From Asaia sp003994335 (lineage in GTDB: Bacteria > Pseudomonadota > Alphaproteobacteria > Acetobacterales > Acetobacteraceae): 64,000 nucleotides of DNA. The notes beneath the pieces are model-generated. The model worked only from the letters and a program-made list of their open reading frames with translations, ran no database searches and had not been told where the DNA came from. Below, piece after piece: positions 25,265-34,189 of the stretch. Location of the stretch: contig NZ_JBBCOR010000009.1 in assembly GCF_037151175.1 (NCBI RefSeq), positions 62,001 through 126,000 of the forward strand. The letters run 5' to 3'. Position 1 is the first letter of the stretch. The number at the start of each line of letters is the position of its first letter. Both the position numbers and the translations under genes were made by a program.

Positions 25265-27049
25265 TCAGGCGAGGTGGCGCCTGATGAGCTGAACACCGAA
25301 GCTCAATCTGTACTCGGTACCCTCATCATCGCGGATCTCAAGCGTTCCGCCGAGCTGGCGTGCAAAGCCCTTAACCAGCTGTAGTCCAATACCCTCACGC
25401 TTTGCAGCGTCCTGCGCGCGAGTGGATGACAGGCCGATCCCGTCATCTCTGATCGTGAGCACCGCCATCTCTCCTTCGCGCTTGAGCGTCACCTTTACAG
25501 ATCCGGTTCGGTGATCCGGGAAAGCGTAACGCAGCGCGTTCGTCACAACCTCGGTGACAACGAGAGCAATCGGTACCGCCTGATCCGGTGTGATTGGTAC
25601 GGGATCAACTTCCAGGAGGAGGGTAACACGGCCTTTGTTCAGCCGATTATTTGCCGTAAAGATCTGACTGGCGAGTTCCTCGAGGAAGGCGCTGATATCT
25701 AGAGCGGAGAGCCCACCCTCCGGGTAGAGGTAGCGATGAAGGGTTGCAAGCGAGCGGATGCGATCCCTCACCAAATGAAATTCCTCGCGCGCCTCGGGTA
25801 GCTTGATCCTGTTCGCCTGCAGGTTGAGAAGAGAAGCAACAATCTGCAGATTGTTCTTCACCCGGTGATGGATCTCTCGGATCAGGAGATCCTGTTGTTT
25901 GGTGGCGCGTTGCAGGCGCGCCTCATGTCGATCCAGACGGCGTGTCGCCCGGCTGAACGCTCGCTCCATCTGTCTTATCTCAAGAGGCAGAGATTTGGGC
26001 AAATCTGGCTGGAAGGTTCCGTTCCGGCGCCAATCGCCGACACTGAAGGCGAGTTTCTCAAGTGGCTCGACAAGGTAACGTTGCGCTGCGAGCGCGACGA
26101 GAAGGAGCTCTACCACGAGGATAAGGACGATCAGCGTGAGCCGCCCCAGAAATAGTTGTAATGCACGGTTTTCCGCGATGCTTCGCGCGGATATTGCGAC
26201 AATATTGACGGGACCGTAGCCTGGTATGAGGGTGTAGTAGGTCATGCCGAGGCGGAAGTGGTCTGTCATCACCCGGGTCTTCAGGTCACGATCCAGCCGT
26301 GCTTGGGCGTCAGCTGACCACGGTATCGGAGTGGTCCCACGACGCGTAAGCGGCGTCGGAGGGACATCTCGATTATAGAGCCAGAGATCGGTGCTCCCGC
26401 TTTCCGGATCTGCCGCAGGTCGGGCGTATTGGTCGTTACGGAGTATCTGCTGATTCACGAGCGGGCGGAGTGCGACGAGTTTGCCCGATACGAGCGCGCC
26501 ACTCCGATCGACGTACTCAAGGGAGACGATCGCTCTCACGATCGGGCGCGCACCGTGGAAGATGATCTCGGCTTGCGAGCCCTCGCCATGTAGGGGAAGA
26601 GCCATCATCTCACCTGGCGTGAGAACCAGACGATTATTGTCGCAACCCGGAACTTCCGTCCCAAGATCCTGATAGGTCGATACAACACGGCCGGATTGAT
26701 CGACAAGGACCAAGGCACAGTAATGCTGCTGGCTGATTGACTGCACAAGGCGAAAAGCCCTGGGGGCGATCTCCTCGTGCAGACCAATACCCGCTAGCGT
26801 TTCGAGCGCGCTGCGTGTGCGGTCAATGTCATTGATGATTTCGTGGCGCGCGCTGAGCGCGTCGCTTCGTGTGCGATCATAGCTGTTGTCAGCCGTCGCT
26901 AGGTATGTGTGCCAAGCGAGCACACCAGCGACGCAAGCAAGGGGGAGCGATGTGCAAACGATGAGCGCCATGACGCGGGAGCCGACCGTGTCGAAAAGGC
27001 GTGGTCGAAGACGGGCAAATCGCCAGAAAGACGTCGAGGGACTTTTCAA
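25265..27049 (-). CDS. Membrane sensor histidine kinase, HisKA_2/HWE type (general stress response)
   Basis: 594 residues. A membrane helix near residues 24-45 (VMALIVCTSLPLACVAGVLAW), a periplasmic sensor region of ~250 residues, a second helix (LFLGRLTLIVLILVVELLLV), a HAMP-like linker, then the kinase core: REIHHRVKNNLQIVASLLNL with the phospho-acceptor His, IALVVTEVVTNALRYAF (N box) and IRDDGIGL (G box). HisKA_2/HWE kinases near phyR usually phosphorylate PhyR. It is 44 bases after nepR in the same orientation. The first codon is TTG at 27049 without a clear ribosome-binding site; the start may be further in. Confidence 0.88.
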   Translation of the reverse strand: MKSPSTSFWRFARLRPRLFDTVGSRVMALIVCTSLPLACVAGVLAWHTYLATADNSYDRTRSDALSARHEIINDIDRTRSALETLAGIGLHEEIAPRAFRLVQSISQQHYCALVLVDQSGRVVSTYQDLGTEVPGCDNNRLVLTPGEMMALPLHGEGSQAEIIFHGARPIVRAIVSLEYVDRSGALVSGKLVALRPLVNQQILRNDQYARPAADPESGSTDLWLYNRDVPPTPLTRRGTTPIPWSADAQARLDRDLKTRVMTDHFRLGMTYYTLIPGYGPVNIVAISARSIAENRALQLFLGRLTLIVLILVVELLLVALAAQRYLVEPLEKLAFSVGDWRRNGTFQPDLPKSLPLEIRQMERAFSRATRRLDRHEARLQRATKQQDLLIREIHHRVKNNLQIVASLLNLQANRIKLPEAREEFHLVRDRIRSLATLHRYLYPEGGLSALDISAFLEELASQIFTANNRLNKGRVTLLLEVDPVPITPDQAVPIALVVTEVVTNALRYAFPDHRTGSVKVTLKREGEMAVLTIRDDGIGLSSTRAQDAAKREGIGLQLVKGFARQLGGTLEIRDDEGTEYRLSFGVQLIRRHLA

Positions 27050-27093
27050 AGAGAGTTCGTCCCTTGCCCTACGCGATGCTCATAGGAGCGAGG

Positions 27094-27282
27094 TCAAGAG
27101 GAGCGCTCATCTCTGTCTCCTTCGATCAGACGCAACAGTTCTTCTGGAATGGGCTCATTCGCCACATCATCGAAAAGCTGGTGGAGGCCCCGCTTCAGCC
27201 AGATATCGAAGGGGTTGTCGCTTTCAGGAGACTGATCCGTCTGACGGGACTTACCCGGCGCGCCGTCCTTTCCCCCCGTCAT
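27094..27282 (-). CDS. nepR: NepR anti-sigma factor
   Basis: 62 residues, typical of NepR. The conserved core is FDIWLKRGLHQLFDDVANEP followed by IPEELLRLIE, forming the two helices that hold EcfG in unstressed cells. Phosphorylated PhyR competes for the same surface. ATG at 27282 is preceded by AAGGGGATGAC. It lies between the EcfG gene (27492) and the kinase gene, the standard arrangement of a general stress response locus. Confidence 0.92.
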   Translation of the reverse strand: MTGGKDGAPGKSRQTDQSPESDNPFDIWLKRGLHQLFDDVANEPIPEELLRLIEGDRDERSS

Positions 27283-27402
27283 GTCATCCCCTTAATGATA
27301 GAAACCAACTCACGCCATTCTAACTAAGTGCTGACGGTCGAGTTGCACTACCGAAATTTAATCATCTGATTTTGAAGAAAAGAAAAGGTGCAAATGTGAC
27401 GA

Positions 27403-27429
27403 GGGGGAATGACGGATCGCCATTCCCCC
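27403..27429. other. Perfect 9-bp hairpin between ecfG and nepR
   Basis: GGGGGAATG (27403-27411) pairs with CATTCCCCC (27421-27429), loop 9 bases. On the minus strand the stem is not followed by T residues; five Ts lie before it instead. So it is not a usual terminator of ecfG and may be a processing site, attenuator or binding site before nepR. Confidence 0.5.
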
Positions 27430-27491
27430 AAAAATCGTGCAAAGATGTCGCACAATCACCTTTCGTTACTCGTCGCGCGCCTGCGATTGGG

Positions 27492-28070
27492 TCAAAACGT
27501 GAAAAGATCGTCAGACTTGAGACCCTTGCGGCGACGATCGTCGAGCGTGGAACGCAGGGCAGCGACCTTGATGCGCAGCTTGTCGTTCGCGGGAAGATCG
27601 CCCGTCATCCAGGCTTCGAGTTGGCGACGCGCCCGGAAGACGCGGCTCTTGGCAGTTCCGACTGCACAGCCCGTTGCCTCGGCGAGAGCCTCGTAGCTCA
27701 TGCCCTGAACGACGACCATGACGAGCGCTTCTCGCTGGTCGGAGGGCAGACGCGACAGGGCGAGAGAGAGATCTTTCAGTGCCAGACTGTCCTCGTGCGT
27801 CGCGTTGCTCGCGAAGGAGGAGGCGGGCACGTCCTCGATATCCGTAGTCTCGCGACGCTTGCGCAGGTCCGAGATGAAGCGATTGCGCAGGATACGGTGC
27901 ATCCATGCCGAGAAATTCGTGCCGGGAATGAAGCTGTCCTGAGCGGCAAGCGCATTGCAGACAGCATCCTGCACCAGATCTTCAGCAGCGGACCGGTTAC
28001 GGGTCAGAGAGAGCGCCTGGACGCGCAGCTTGGGGAGAATCTGGATAACCTGGTCATGGAAGCTAGTCAT
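27492..28070 (-). CDS. ecfG: EcfG-type (ECF15) sigma factor, copy nearest nepR
   Basis: 192 residues. Region 2 includes RSAAEDLVQDAVCNALAAQD and FSAWMHRILRNRFISDLRKR; region 4 includes LPSDQREALVMVVVQGMSY and GCAVGTAKSRVFRARRQLEA. A C-terminal tail of ~35 residues follows. EcfG is released from NepR on stress and directs transcription from GGAAC/CGTT-type promoters. The ATG at 28070 follows GAGGATTTTCGC. Its location next to nepR makes it the more likely NepR client of the two sigma genes here. The gap to the second sigma gene upstream is 117 bases. Confidence 0.88.
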   Translation of the reverse strand: MTSFHDQVIQILPKLRVQALSLTRNRSAAEDLVQDAVCNALAAQDSFIPGTNFSAWMHRILRNRFISDLRKRRETTDIEDVPASSFASNATHEDSLALKDLSLALSRLPSDQREALVMVVVQGMSYEALAEATGCAVGTAKSRVFRARRQLEAWMTGDLPANDKLRIKVAALRSTLDDRRRKGLKSDDLFTF

Positions 28071-28187
28071 GCGAAAATCCTCTTCGCTCGGTGCTTTTCA
28101 ATTGAGGAATGAACGGCAACTCGGATCGGTTGCATGGTCTCGCAATTTTCTGAAATTAATCTGCAGCACTTTAAAAAAAGTCGTCTG

Positions 28188-28838
28188 TCAGACCGATGCA
28201 GCGGGAGGCTCACGGCCTGCCGGAGTGGCTGTCATTTCGGCCAATTGCGCTCGGGCGCGAGACACGCGGGCCTTCATGGTGCCGACGGGACAGGAGCAGA
28301 TCTGAGCAGCCTCCTCGTAACTGAGTTCCTGCGCACCCACGAGGATGAGGGCTTCGCGCAGGAGCTCGGGTAGGCGCCATAAGAGGACAGACAGATCGAG
28401 CACGTGATCGTGAAGGCCAGAACTGGCGCCGTCGCTCTCATCACTATCCCGTGAAATCTCGGACAGTATCTCGGTTTCACGTGCCTTGCGACGACGTTGC
28501 TCGAGAAAGACGTTGCGCAGGATTGTGAAGAGCCACGCCTTGATATTCGACCCATCCTCAAACTGATGGCGCGCGCCCAACGCCCGCAATACCGTGTCCT
28601 GGACGAGGTCGTCAGCGGCGGCTGCCTCACGCGTGAGATAGCGGGCAAAACCACGCAGGTCGCCAAGATGGGCCGCAATGCCCCTGCGTACAGGGTCGCC
28701 CCCTGCCCCATTCTGTCTCTGAATATCCCGCCCGTCCGAGGTCAGCGTTTCTTCTCCCAATCCTGGTCCACTGCATTCCCCTTTGCTGCCATCTGAAAAA
28801 GTGCCATTCTGACGCAACAGAACGCGTTTTGTTCGCAC
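28188..28838 (-). CDS. Second EcfG-like ECF sigma factor
   Basis: Up to 216 residues. The sigma domain starts near residue 55: HLGDLRGFARYLTREAAAAD, DLVQDTVLRALGARHQFEDG, IKAWLFTILRNVFLEQRRRK; region 4 is LLREALILVGAQELSYEEAA and CPVGTMKARVSRARAQLAEM. No ATG exists near the N-terminus: GTG (28838), TTG (28817, 28760) and CTG are options. Starting at 28838 would leave only 24 bases to the divergent phyR start, too little for two promoters, so an internal start is likely. It is a paralogue of the adjacent EcfG, and the two may have different targets or one may not bind NepR. Confidence 0.85.
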   Translation of the reverse strand: MRTKRVLLRQNGTFSDGSKGECSGPGLGEETLTSDGRDIQRQNGAGGDPVRRGIAAHLGDLRGFARYLTREAAAADDLVQDTVLRALGARHQFEDGSNIKAWLFTILRNVFLEQRRRKARETEILSEISRDSDESDGASSGLHDHVLDLSVLLWRLPELLREALILVGAQELSYEEAAQICSCPVGTMKARVSRARAQLAEMTATPAGREPPAASV

Positions 28839-28862
28839 ATATTCCCGGAGCTTCGTTAATCA

Positions 28863-29606
28863 ATGGTCGATGCAGAGCGCCAAGACCTGATGCTAGCCTT
28901 GCCCTTTGCTCGCCGATTTGCAAGGGCTCTCGAAGGCAATCAGAAACAGGGCGACCAACTGGTTGCCCTCGCCATCAAGGATATGATGACCCGCCAGGGT
29001 GGGCACGATATTGGCGTGAGATACCGCCTCTACCGCTCGATCATCACATGTTTTGCTCTGGAAAGCGAGGCTCTTCACGCGCCCTCGTCCCTTACGCTGA
29101 CCCAGCGCTATGTTCTGCTGCTGACCTCTCTCGAGGAAGTTCCGCTGAGCGCGGTCGCCCTCATTCTAGACCGCTCGGAAGCGGAAATCCTCGGTGACAT
29201 CGCCCAGGCGAATGACGGATTGCGCTCGGTCGCAGAAACAAGCGTGCTCATCATCGAGGACGAGCCGATCATTGCCATGGATATCCAGGATGTCGTGCAG
29301 CAATGCGGCCATCGTATTGCGGGTGTCGCCTATACCGAGGCCGACGCCGTGCGGATTGCGAAGGAGACCCGTCCCGGGCTGATCCTGGCCGATATCAATC
29401 TTGGTGGCGGTGGTGACGGAATGCATGCTGTCGGGCGTATCATGAAGGATCATCAGGCTCCGGTGATCTTTGTGACTGCCTATCCTGAACGCCTTCTTAC
29501 GGGCGAGCAGGAGGAGCCCTCCTTCATCATCACCAAGCCATTCGAGCCGACGACCCTCGCTATCACCACCTATCAGGCCGTCACCGGTGGACTTAAGGCA
29601 ATCTGA
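28863..29606 (+). CDS. phyR: PhyR response regulator (sigma-like domain plus receiver)
   Basis: 247 residues. The first ~125 mimic an ECF sigma factor (LALPFARRFARALEGNQKQG, LTQRYVLLLTSLEEVPLSAV, ILDRSEAEILGDI) and the rest is a receiver (VLIIEDEPIIAMDI; phospho-acceptor Asp in LILADINLG; VIFVTAYPERL; FIITKPFEP). Phosphorylation frees the sigma-like part to bind NepR, releasing EcfG. It is divergent from the sigma genes and completes the locus: kinase, NepR, two EcfG, PhyR. The start codon ATG at 28863 has GGAG upstream with a 12-base gap. Confidence 0.93.
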   Translation: MVDAERQDLMLALPFARRFARALEGNQKQGDQLVALAIKDMMTRQGGHDIGVRYRLYRSIITCFALESEALHAPSSLTLTQRYVLLLTSLEEVPLSAVALILDRSEAEILGDIAQANDGLRSVAETSVLIIEDEPIIAMDIQDVVQQCGHRIAGVAYTEADAVRIAKETRPGLILADINLGGGGDGMHAVGRIMKDHQAPVIFVTAYPERLLTGEQEEPSFIITKPFEPTTLAITTYQAVTGGLKAI

Positions 29607-29642
29607 CTTGCATCCCCGGGGTCTGTGCGACACATAGGGCGC

Positions 29643-31448
29643 ATGGCCGCACCCATCCTCCATCTCCGTGATATCGTTTACACTCTCGGGGGACGCCCCC
29701 TTCTGGATGGCGCCGAAATCGGCGTCGCTCCTGGAGAGAAACTTTGCCTGGTAGGCCGCAACGGTTCGGGCAAGTCCACGCTTCTGCGCATCGCTGCTGG
29801 TGAGATCACACCCGATTCAGGGCAGTGCTTCGTGCAGCCTGGAATCAGGATCGTCTACCTCCCGCAGGAACCCGATCTCACCGCCTTTCCCACCAGCTAT
29901 GACTATGTGGCCCAGGATCTTCAACCGGATGAGGATTATCTTGCGCGCAGCATGCTAGTTGAGCTTGGTCTGACGGGCGAGGAAAGCACGGCGACGCTCT
30001 CGGGGGGCGAAGCAAGGCGCTGTGCGCTCGCACGTGCCCTCGCCGCACGGCCTGATCTGCTTCTCCTGGACGAACCGACGAACCATCTCGACCTCCCGAC
30101 CATCACATGGCTGGAACGGGAGTTGGCGACCATGCGGTCGGCCATGATCGTTATCAGCCATGATCGGCGGCTTCTGGAAACACTGTCTCGCGCGGTGGTC
30201 TGGCTCGAGCAGGGAATCACGCGACGCCTCGACCAGGGCTTTGCTCGCTTCGAGGACTGGCGTGAGGAAGTCCTGGCTCTTGAGGAACTTGCGGCGCACA
30301 AACTCGACCGCGAGATCGCACGTGAGGAAGACTGGATGCGATACGGCGTGACGGCGCGGCGCAAACGCAACGTGCGCCGTGTGGCCGAACTTGCAGCGCT
30401 ACGCTCGCGCCGCAAGGATATTGCCAGCCAGTTCCGTGGCGCCTTAAAGCTGACCGTCTCAGAGGCGCACAACACAGGCAAGCTGACGACCGTTGCCGAA
30501 GGTGTCACCAAGGGGTTCGGTGAGCGCGTTGTGGTGCGAAACCTCGATCTGCGCGTGCTCAAGGGCGATCGTCTCGGCATCGTGGGTGCAAATGGCATGG
30601 GTAAGACGACCTTGCTCCGCCTTTTGACTGGCGAAGATACGCCTGATGAGGGGCGGGTACAGATCGGTCCGTCCACGTCCCTCGTCACGCTGGACCAGCG
30701 TCGGGCGAGCCTGGACCCTGCCCAGACGCTCTCGGATACCATGACCGGCGGCAGTGGCGATATGGTGCAGGTCGGAACCGAGAAACGGCATGTCATCGGC
30801 TATATGAAAGACTTCCTGTTCCGCCCGGAACAGGCTCGTACGCCCGTGGGCGTCCTCTCCGGCGGTGAGCGCGGCAGGCTTGCTCTGGCCTGCGCCCTCG
30901 CCCAACCGTCCAACCTGCTCGTACTCGACGAACCGACCAATGATCTCGATCTCGAGACGCTGGATTTGCTCCAGGAGATGCTGGACGATTACCCCGGCAC
31001 GGTACTTCTGGTCAGCCATGATCGCGATTTTCTGGATCGTGTCGCGACATCTGTCCTCGTGGCGCAGGGGGACGGGCACTGGATTGAATATGCCGGTGGC
31101 TATAGCGACATGCTTGCCCAGACGGGAGGCGCGGCTCCCGCTGAGCGCGGCACCGCGCCCATAGAGGATAAACAGAAAAATACTGCAAGATCAGAGAGAA
31201 CGACCAAAAAGCTCAGCTATAAGGACAAGCTTGCCCTCGAAAAACTCCCCGCTGAGATCGATCGCCTGGAGAAACTGATCATCTCGCTGCGCGACACCTT
31301 GTCCGACCCATCGCTGTACAGCAAAGACGCAAAGAAATTTGCGAAGACCAGCGAGGCCCTTACCCAGGCTGAAAGTGCTCTGACGACAGCTGAAGAAGAA
31401 TGGCTGTTACTGGAAATGAAGAAAGAAGAACTTGAAAGCGGGGGCTGA
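29643..31448 (+). CDS. uup: ABC-F family ATPase, Uup-like
   Basis: 601 residues with two ABC modules and no membrane domain. Module 1: GRNGSGKSTLLR, LSGGEARRCALARALA, LLLDEPTNHLD. Module 2: GANGMGKTTLLR, LSGGERGRLALACALA, LVLDEPTNDLD. Between them lies the arm/linker rich in Arg and Lys (YGVTARRKRNVRRVAELAAL). The C-terminal ~90 residues are a charged coiled coil (LSYKDKLALEKLPAEIDRLE), typical of Uup, which acts on ribosomes and affects transposon excision in E. coli. ATG at 29643 was chosen since the ABC fold begins directly after it. Ends facing a convergent oxidoreductase gene. Confidence 0.92.
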   Translation: MAAPILHLRDIVYTLGGRPLLDGAEIGVAPGEKLCLVGRNGSGKSTLLRIAAGEITPDSGQCFVQPGIRIVYLPQEPDLTAFPTSYDYVAQDLQPDEDYLARSMLVELGLTGEESTATLSGGEARRCALARALAARPDLLLLDEPTNHLDLPTITWLERELATMRSAMIVISHDRRLLETLSRAVVWLEQGITRRLDQGFARFEDWREEVLALEELAAHKLDREIAREEDWMRYGVTARRKRNVRRVAELAALRSRRKDIASQFRGALKLTVSEAHNTGKLTTVAEGVTKGFGERVVVRNLDLRVLKGDRLGIVGANGMGKTTLLRLLTGEDTPDEGRVQIGPSTSLVTLDQRRASLDPAQTLSDTMTGGSGDMVQVGTEKRHVIGYMKDFLFRPEQARTPVGVLSGGERGRLALACALAQPSNLLVLDEPTNDLDLETLDLLQEMLDDYPGTVLLVSHDRDFLDRVATSVLVAQGDGHWIEYAGGYSDMLAQTGGAAPAERGTAPIEDKQKNTARSERTTKKLSYKDKLALEKLPAEIDRLEKLIISLRDTLSDPSLYSKDAKKFAKTSEALTQAESALTTAEEEWLLLEMKKEELESGG

Positions 31449-31468
31449 TCGGTTCACATCACGCGAGA

Positions 31469-31487
31469 TTGGAGCGCTCAGCTCCAA
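31469..31487. terminator. Hairpin between convergent uup and oxidoreductase genes
   Basis: TTGGAGC (31469-31475) pairs with GCTCCAA (31481-31487) around a five-base loop. It lies midway between two convergent stop codons. No T-run follows on either strand. Confidence 0.4.
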
Positions 31488-31500
31488 GCCCCGCTCGACG

Positions 31501-32472
31501 TTAGGCGCTTCCGATGAGCCCGGATAATTCCATGCGTGCCCGGGTTTCATCCATACTGGCCTTCACCCTGATGGCCGCATCAAGCGCTCTGATCCCGGCC
31601 TCGGCATCAACGAGAATGGGGGCGCCGTCGAGACAGGCGGACGCGAAGGCATCGTGCTCGGCAGCGAGGCAGTCGCAATCCTTCCAGCGCAGCGCCTCGC
31701 GCCTGAATCCTCCCGTTCCGGGCAGGGGCAAACCCCGCTTGCGACCGATCATCGTGAGCTCCTGCTGCATGAAATCAGCGGAGAGATAGCCCTCTTCAGA
31801 AAATACGCGCATCTTTCGCTCGGTCTTGAGCGAGATACGGCTGGCTGAGATAGCAGCCACACACCCATTGGCGAAACGCACACGCGCATTGGAGATGTCT
31901 TCATGCTCGCTCGAAACCGCGACGCCAACGGCATCGATCGACTCAATCGGTGAGTCCACGAGCGAAAGCACCAGATCAAGATCATGGATCATCAGATCAA
32001 GAATGACCGACACGTCCGTGCCGCGCGGTTTGAACGGCGCGATACGCGTCGCCTCGATATAAAGCGGCTTGCCGATACGTTCGGAGATTGCCCGGTGCTC
32101 GGAGGAATAACGCAGCAAATGTCCGACCTGCAGGACGCAGCCGCTTTCGCGCGCGAGCTCGGCAAGCGCTTGCGCTTCCTCAAGGGTTGCCGCAATCGGT
32201 TTCTCGACGAGTACATGACGCCCAGCCCGGAGGCAGGCCGAGGCGACCGGAAAATGATGCTCTGCAGGCGCTGCGACGATCACGGCGTCCACCTGATCTA
32301 TCAGCCCCTCCAGGCTCATGGCCATCGTACATCCCGCCTCCTCGGCCACGTTTTTCGCGCGGGCAGGATCGGGGTCATACAAAGCGACAAGCTGCTCCCG
32401 GGGACAATCGCGCGCCTTGAGAGCATGAAAACGGCCGAAATGCCCAGCCCCGACAATCCCGACCTTCAACAT
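31501..32472 (-). CDS. Gfo/Idh/MocA-family oxidoreductase
   Basis: 323 residues from the ATG at 32472 (AGGAAA upstream). N-terminal Rossmann fold MLKVGIVGAGHFGRFHALKA, then VDAVIVAAPAEHHFPVA and HVLVEKPIA with the family's conserved EKP, and a C-terminal domain with ILDLMIHDLDLVLSLV carrying the catalytic-type His. NAD(P)-dependent sugar or inositol dehydrogenases share this form; in alphaproteobacteria similar genes occur near lipid A genes as UDP-sugar or unknown oxidoreductases. Here it is divergent from secD. The substrate cannot be assigned. Confidence 0.85.
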   Translation of the reverse strand: MLKVGIVGAGHFGRFHALKARDCPREQLVALYDPDPARAKNVAEEAGCTMAMSLEGLIDQVDAVIVAAPAEHHFPVASACLRAGRHVLVEKPIAATLEEAQALAELARESGCVLQVGHLLRYSSEHRAISERIGKPLYIEATRIAPFKPRGTDVSVILDLMIHDLDLVLSLVDSPIESIDAVGVAVSSEHEDISNARVRFANGCVAAISASRISLKTERKMRVFSEEGYLSADFMQQELTMIGRKRGLPLPGTGGFRREALRWKDCDCLAAEHDAFASACLDGAPILVDAEAGIRALDAAIRVKASMDETRARMELSGLIGSA

Positions 32473-32634
32473 GTGTTTTCCTGACTTTTGTACGCCTGAA
32501 TTCATGAAATTTGGTGTAGCAGGGCGCAAAGGGAGGTTGCAACGCGCTGCGCCACCCGGCATCTTCCCGCTGCCTGACCGCCCTGCGGTAGTTTTTGATC
32601 TCCGGTCGTTACAAGAAGGACGCCGCTCCGCTCG

Positions 32635-34185
32635 ATGATGTACTATAGTCGGCCCACCATGCTGGGAGTTCTCGGGGTCTGTGTCCTCGGTCTCCTGCTT
32701 TGCCTGCCCAATTTCATGCGTGCGCCCGCGGCCAAGCTGCCATGGCACCAGATCCATCTCGGTCTGGATCTGCGCGGCGGCTCATATCTGCTTCTTCGAC
32801 TCGACCAGCAGAGCCTGGTCGATGACCGCCTTCAGGGGCTCGAAGATCAGGTCAAGCAGGTCCTGATCGAAAAGAATCTCGGCTATCGCGATTTCCACAA
32901 GGATGGCAGCGCGCGCGTACTGAGCTTTCTGCCGCGCGACGCCAATGAGGCACAGGCGAGCCTGACCGCCCTCTCCGCCCTGACAGGCAACGGCGGCGAC
33001 ATCGCGGCAGCCCTGGATCAGGGCCGTATCACCCTGACTCTGAACGAGGCCGCTCTCAAACAACGTGCTCGCGAGGCCGTCAGCCAGTCGATCGAGATTG
33101 TGCGCCGCCGTATCGACGGAACGGGAGCAGTTGACCCGGAAATCACACGTCAGGGTGATGACCGCATTGTGGTTGAACTGCCGGGCATCAGTGATCCGGA
33201 GCACATCAAGCGGCTTCTCGGTACCACTGCCAAGATGACATTTCGGATGCTCGCCAATGGTGCGGGCGGCAACGTGGCCCCGCCAGGTGCAACCATGCTG
33301 CCTGATATGAGCGATAACAACGTCCTGCTTCCCGTGATGGATCATGTCGAGGTAGATGGCGCAGCCCTCACCAATGCAGGAACGACCATCGACCAGAAAG
33401 ACGGTGGGTGGGCGGTCAGCTTTTCATTCAACCGGGCGGGTGCCCGCGCCTTTGCCCAGACAACCACGCAGAATGTCGGGCGACGCTTCGCGATCGTACT
33501 GGACAATAAAGTGATCGAGGCGCCGGTCATCAACGAGCCTATCACCCAAGGGAGTGGCCAGATCACCGGTCGGTTCACGGCTCAGGCAGCAACCGATCTC
33601 GCGCTCATGCTGCGTGCGGGTGCCCTGCCCGCCCCGCTGGCCGTTATCGAGCAGCGTTCCATTGGGCCCTCTCTCGGCGCTGATTCGATCCGCGCCGGCG
33701 CAATCAGCCTTGGCATCGGGTTCGTGCTCGTGATTCTGTTCATGGCGTTGTTCTATGGGCGCTTTGGCCTCTACGCAAATGTTGCGCTCCTGGCGAACCT
33801 CGTGCTCATGACCGCCATTCTGTCATTATTCGAAGCGACGCTGACCTTGCCCGGCATGGCAGGCATGCTGTTGACGCTTGGCATGGCGGTGGATGCGAAT
33901 ATCCTGATCAACGAGCGTATCCGTGAGGAGGTCGGTCGCGGACGGACGGCTCTTGCAGCCATGCAAGCAGGCTTCGAGCGTGCGTCGTCCACCATTATTG
34001 ACAGTAATGCCACAGCCTTTCTGGCCCATGTCATGCTGTTCGTTTTTGGTACAGGTCCGGTGCGAGGCTTCGCCCTGACGATCACGATCGGTATCGTCAC
34101 CACGCTCTTTACCACCATGCTGCTCTCGCGCCTGCTCATGGTGCGCTGGTACGCCCTCACCCGTCCCACTGAACTGCCGGTCTGA
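32635..34185 (+). CDS. secD: Protein translocase subunit SecD
   Basis: 516 residues, six membrane segments. N-terminal helix (MLGVLGVCVLGLLLCLPNFM), LGLDLRGGSYLLLRLD, the periplasmic P1 domain, and the C-terminal RND-like bundle with GPSLGADSIRAGAISLGIGF, TLPGMAGMLLTLGMAVDANI and LINERIREE. SecDF uses proton motive force to pull exported proteins from SecYEG. It is followed by secF after a 4-base gap; yajC is not next to it here. The coding start could be either of two adjacent ATGs. Confidence 0.97.
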   Translation: MMYYSRPTMLGVLGVCVLGLLLCLPNFMRAPAAKLPWHQIHLGLDLRGGSYLLLRLDQQSLVDDRLQGLEDQVKQVLIEKNLGYRDFHKDGSARVLSFLPRDANEAQASLTALSALTGNGGDIAAALDQGRITLTLNEAALKQRAREAVSQSIEIVRRRIDGTGAVDPEITRQGDDRIVVELPGISDPEHIKRLLGTTAKMTFRMLANGAGGNVAPPGATMLPDMSDNNVLLPVMDHVEVDGAALTNAGTTIDQKDGGWAVSFSFNRAGARAFAQTTTQNVGRRFAIVLDNKVIEAPVINEPITQGSGQITGRFTAQAATDLALMLRAGALPAPLAVIEQRSIGPSLGADSIRAGAISLGIGFVLVILFMALFYGRFGLYANVALLANLVLMTAILSLFEATLTLPGMAGMLLTLGMAVDANILINERIREEVGRGRTALAAMQAGFERASSTIIDSNATAFLAHVMLFVFGTGPVRGFALTITIGIVTTLFTTMLLSRLLMVRWYALTRPTELPV

Positions 34186-34189
34186 AGCG

